DNA of 6,097 bases from Caulobacteraceae bacterium. GTDB taxonomy: Bacteria; Pseudomonadota; Alphaproteobacteria; Caulobacterales; Caulobacteraceae. This document shows positions 5,850 to 6,097 of this stretch, one piece after another. The notes below the pieces were generated by a model. It worked only from the letters and a program-made list of their open reading frames with translations, was not told the origin of the DNA and did no database searches. A program made the translations under genes and the position numbers. How positions within the stretch are numbered: the stretch's first letter is position 1; each line of letters starts with the position of its first letter. Location: positions 1-6,097 of the forward strand of contig JAQGII010000365.1 in assembly GCA_028291305.1 (NCBI GenBank), written 5' to 3'.

Positions 5850-6097
5850 CTAACCCAGATTCAGCTTGGCGAGGTTGGGCTTGGGGATGGCGGCGCTGAA
5901 CCGCCCCGCCGCCTTGGCCTTGTCCTGCCCGACCTCGGCCCAGGCGGCGAGGAAGGCGGCGGGCGTCTGCGGCCCGCGCGGCGCGGCGGAAAAGGCAAGC
6001 GTCCTGCCCCGGGCGGCGGTCACCAGCTGCGCCCACAGGTCGAGGTCCTCGGTCGGGGCCTCGGGCAAGCCGGCGGGCGGCGGGCCGGCGACCAGGC
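5850..6097 (-). CDS. C-terminal end of an unrecognised protein (runs in from the right edge)
   Basis: The frame is open from the right edge to the TAG at 5852-5850 and gives 81 residues of the C-terminus. A TTG at 6068 could in theory start a 72-residue protein, but the frame continues upstream without a stop and no ribosome site is visible, so a longer gene cut by the window is more likely. The fragment starts with a Pro/Gly-rich stretch (LVAGPPPAGLPEAP), then has helical segments (DLDLWAQLVTAAR, PAAFLAAWAEVGQDKAKAAG) and ends in IPKPNLAKLNLG. I do not recognise a family from this piece. The next gene, the GNAT, starts three bases after its stop, so the two are probably in one operon. Confidence 0.65.
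   Translation of the reverse strand, partial: LVAGPPPAGLPEAPTEDLDLWAQLVTAARGRTLAFSAAPRGPQTPAAFLAAWAEVGQDKAKAAGRFSAAIPKPNLAKLNLG

Noticed and set aside
1..6097. Mobile element, phage, CRISPR, tRNA or toxin-antitoxin system
   Set aside because: No transposase, integrase, long terminal repeats, spaced direct repeats, cloverleaf or small overlapping toxin-antitoxin pair was found; composition looks even across the window.

Overview
The window is strongly GC-rich with very short gene gaps and reads as ordinary chromosome from an alphaproteobacterium. Caulobacterales (Caulobacter/Phenylobacterium type) is my best guess. It rests on the gatC-gatA and ruvX proteins, the codon bias and a promoter-like box of the GCTA type, and I could not test it by database search. 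I see no mobile element, tRNA, rRNA, CRISPR array or integrase, and no strong sign of a new defence or mobile system.

Left part, all on the minus strand: a membrane-anchored alkaline-phosphatase-superfamily hydrolase (3671 to 1842), then gatC (1761 to 1474), then gatA (from 1471 to beyond the left edge). GatC and GatA are two of the three subunits of the tRNA-dependent amidotransferase that converts mischarged Glu-tRNA(Gln) and/or Asp-tRNA(Asn). gatB is not in the window. gatC and gatA are two bases apart and the gatA ribosome site lies in the last codons of gatC, so they are clearly co-translated.

Centre: a 130-base divergent intergenic region (3672-3801) separates the hydrolase from a plus-strand run of three tightly packed genes. 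These are an unrecognised secreted protein (3802-4506), ruvX/yqgF (4507-4980, GTG start directly after the previous stop) and a small TfoX-N-like protein (4977-5312, sharing ATGA with ruvX). The three look like one translationally coupled operon joining a periplasmic protein of unknown role to the RuvX nuclease of rRNA maturation.

Right part, minus strand: a GNAT acetyltransferase (5846 to 5322) lies tail to tail with the TfoX-like gene, with 9 bases between stops. It follows, 3 bases downstream, the C-terminal end of an unrecognised gene that enters from the right edge.

The points most worth following are the unknown secreted protein coupled to ruvX, the divergent hydrolase/secreted-protein pair sitting between ruvX and gatCA, and the solo TfoX-N-like domain overlapping ruvX.
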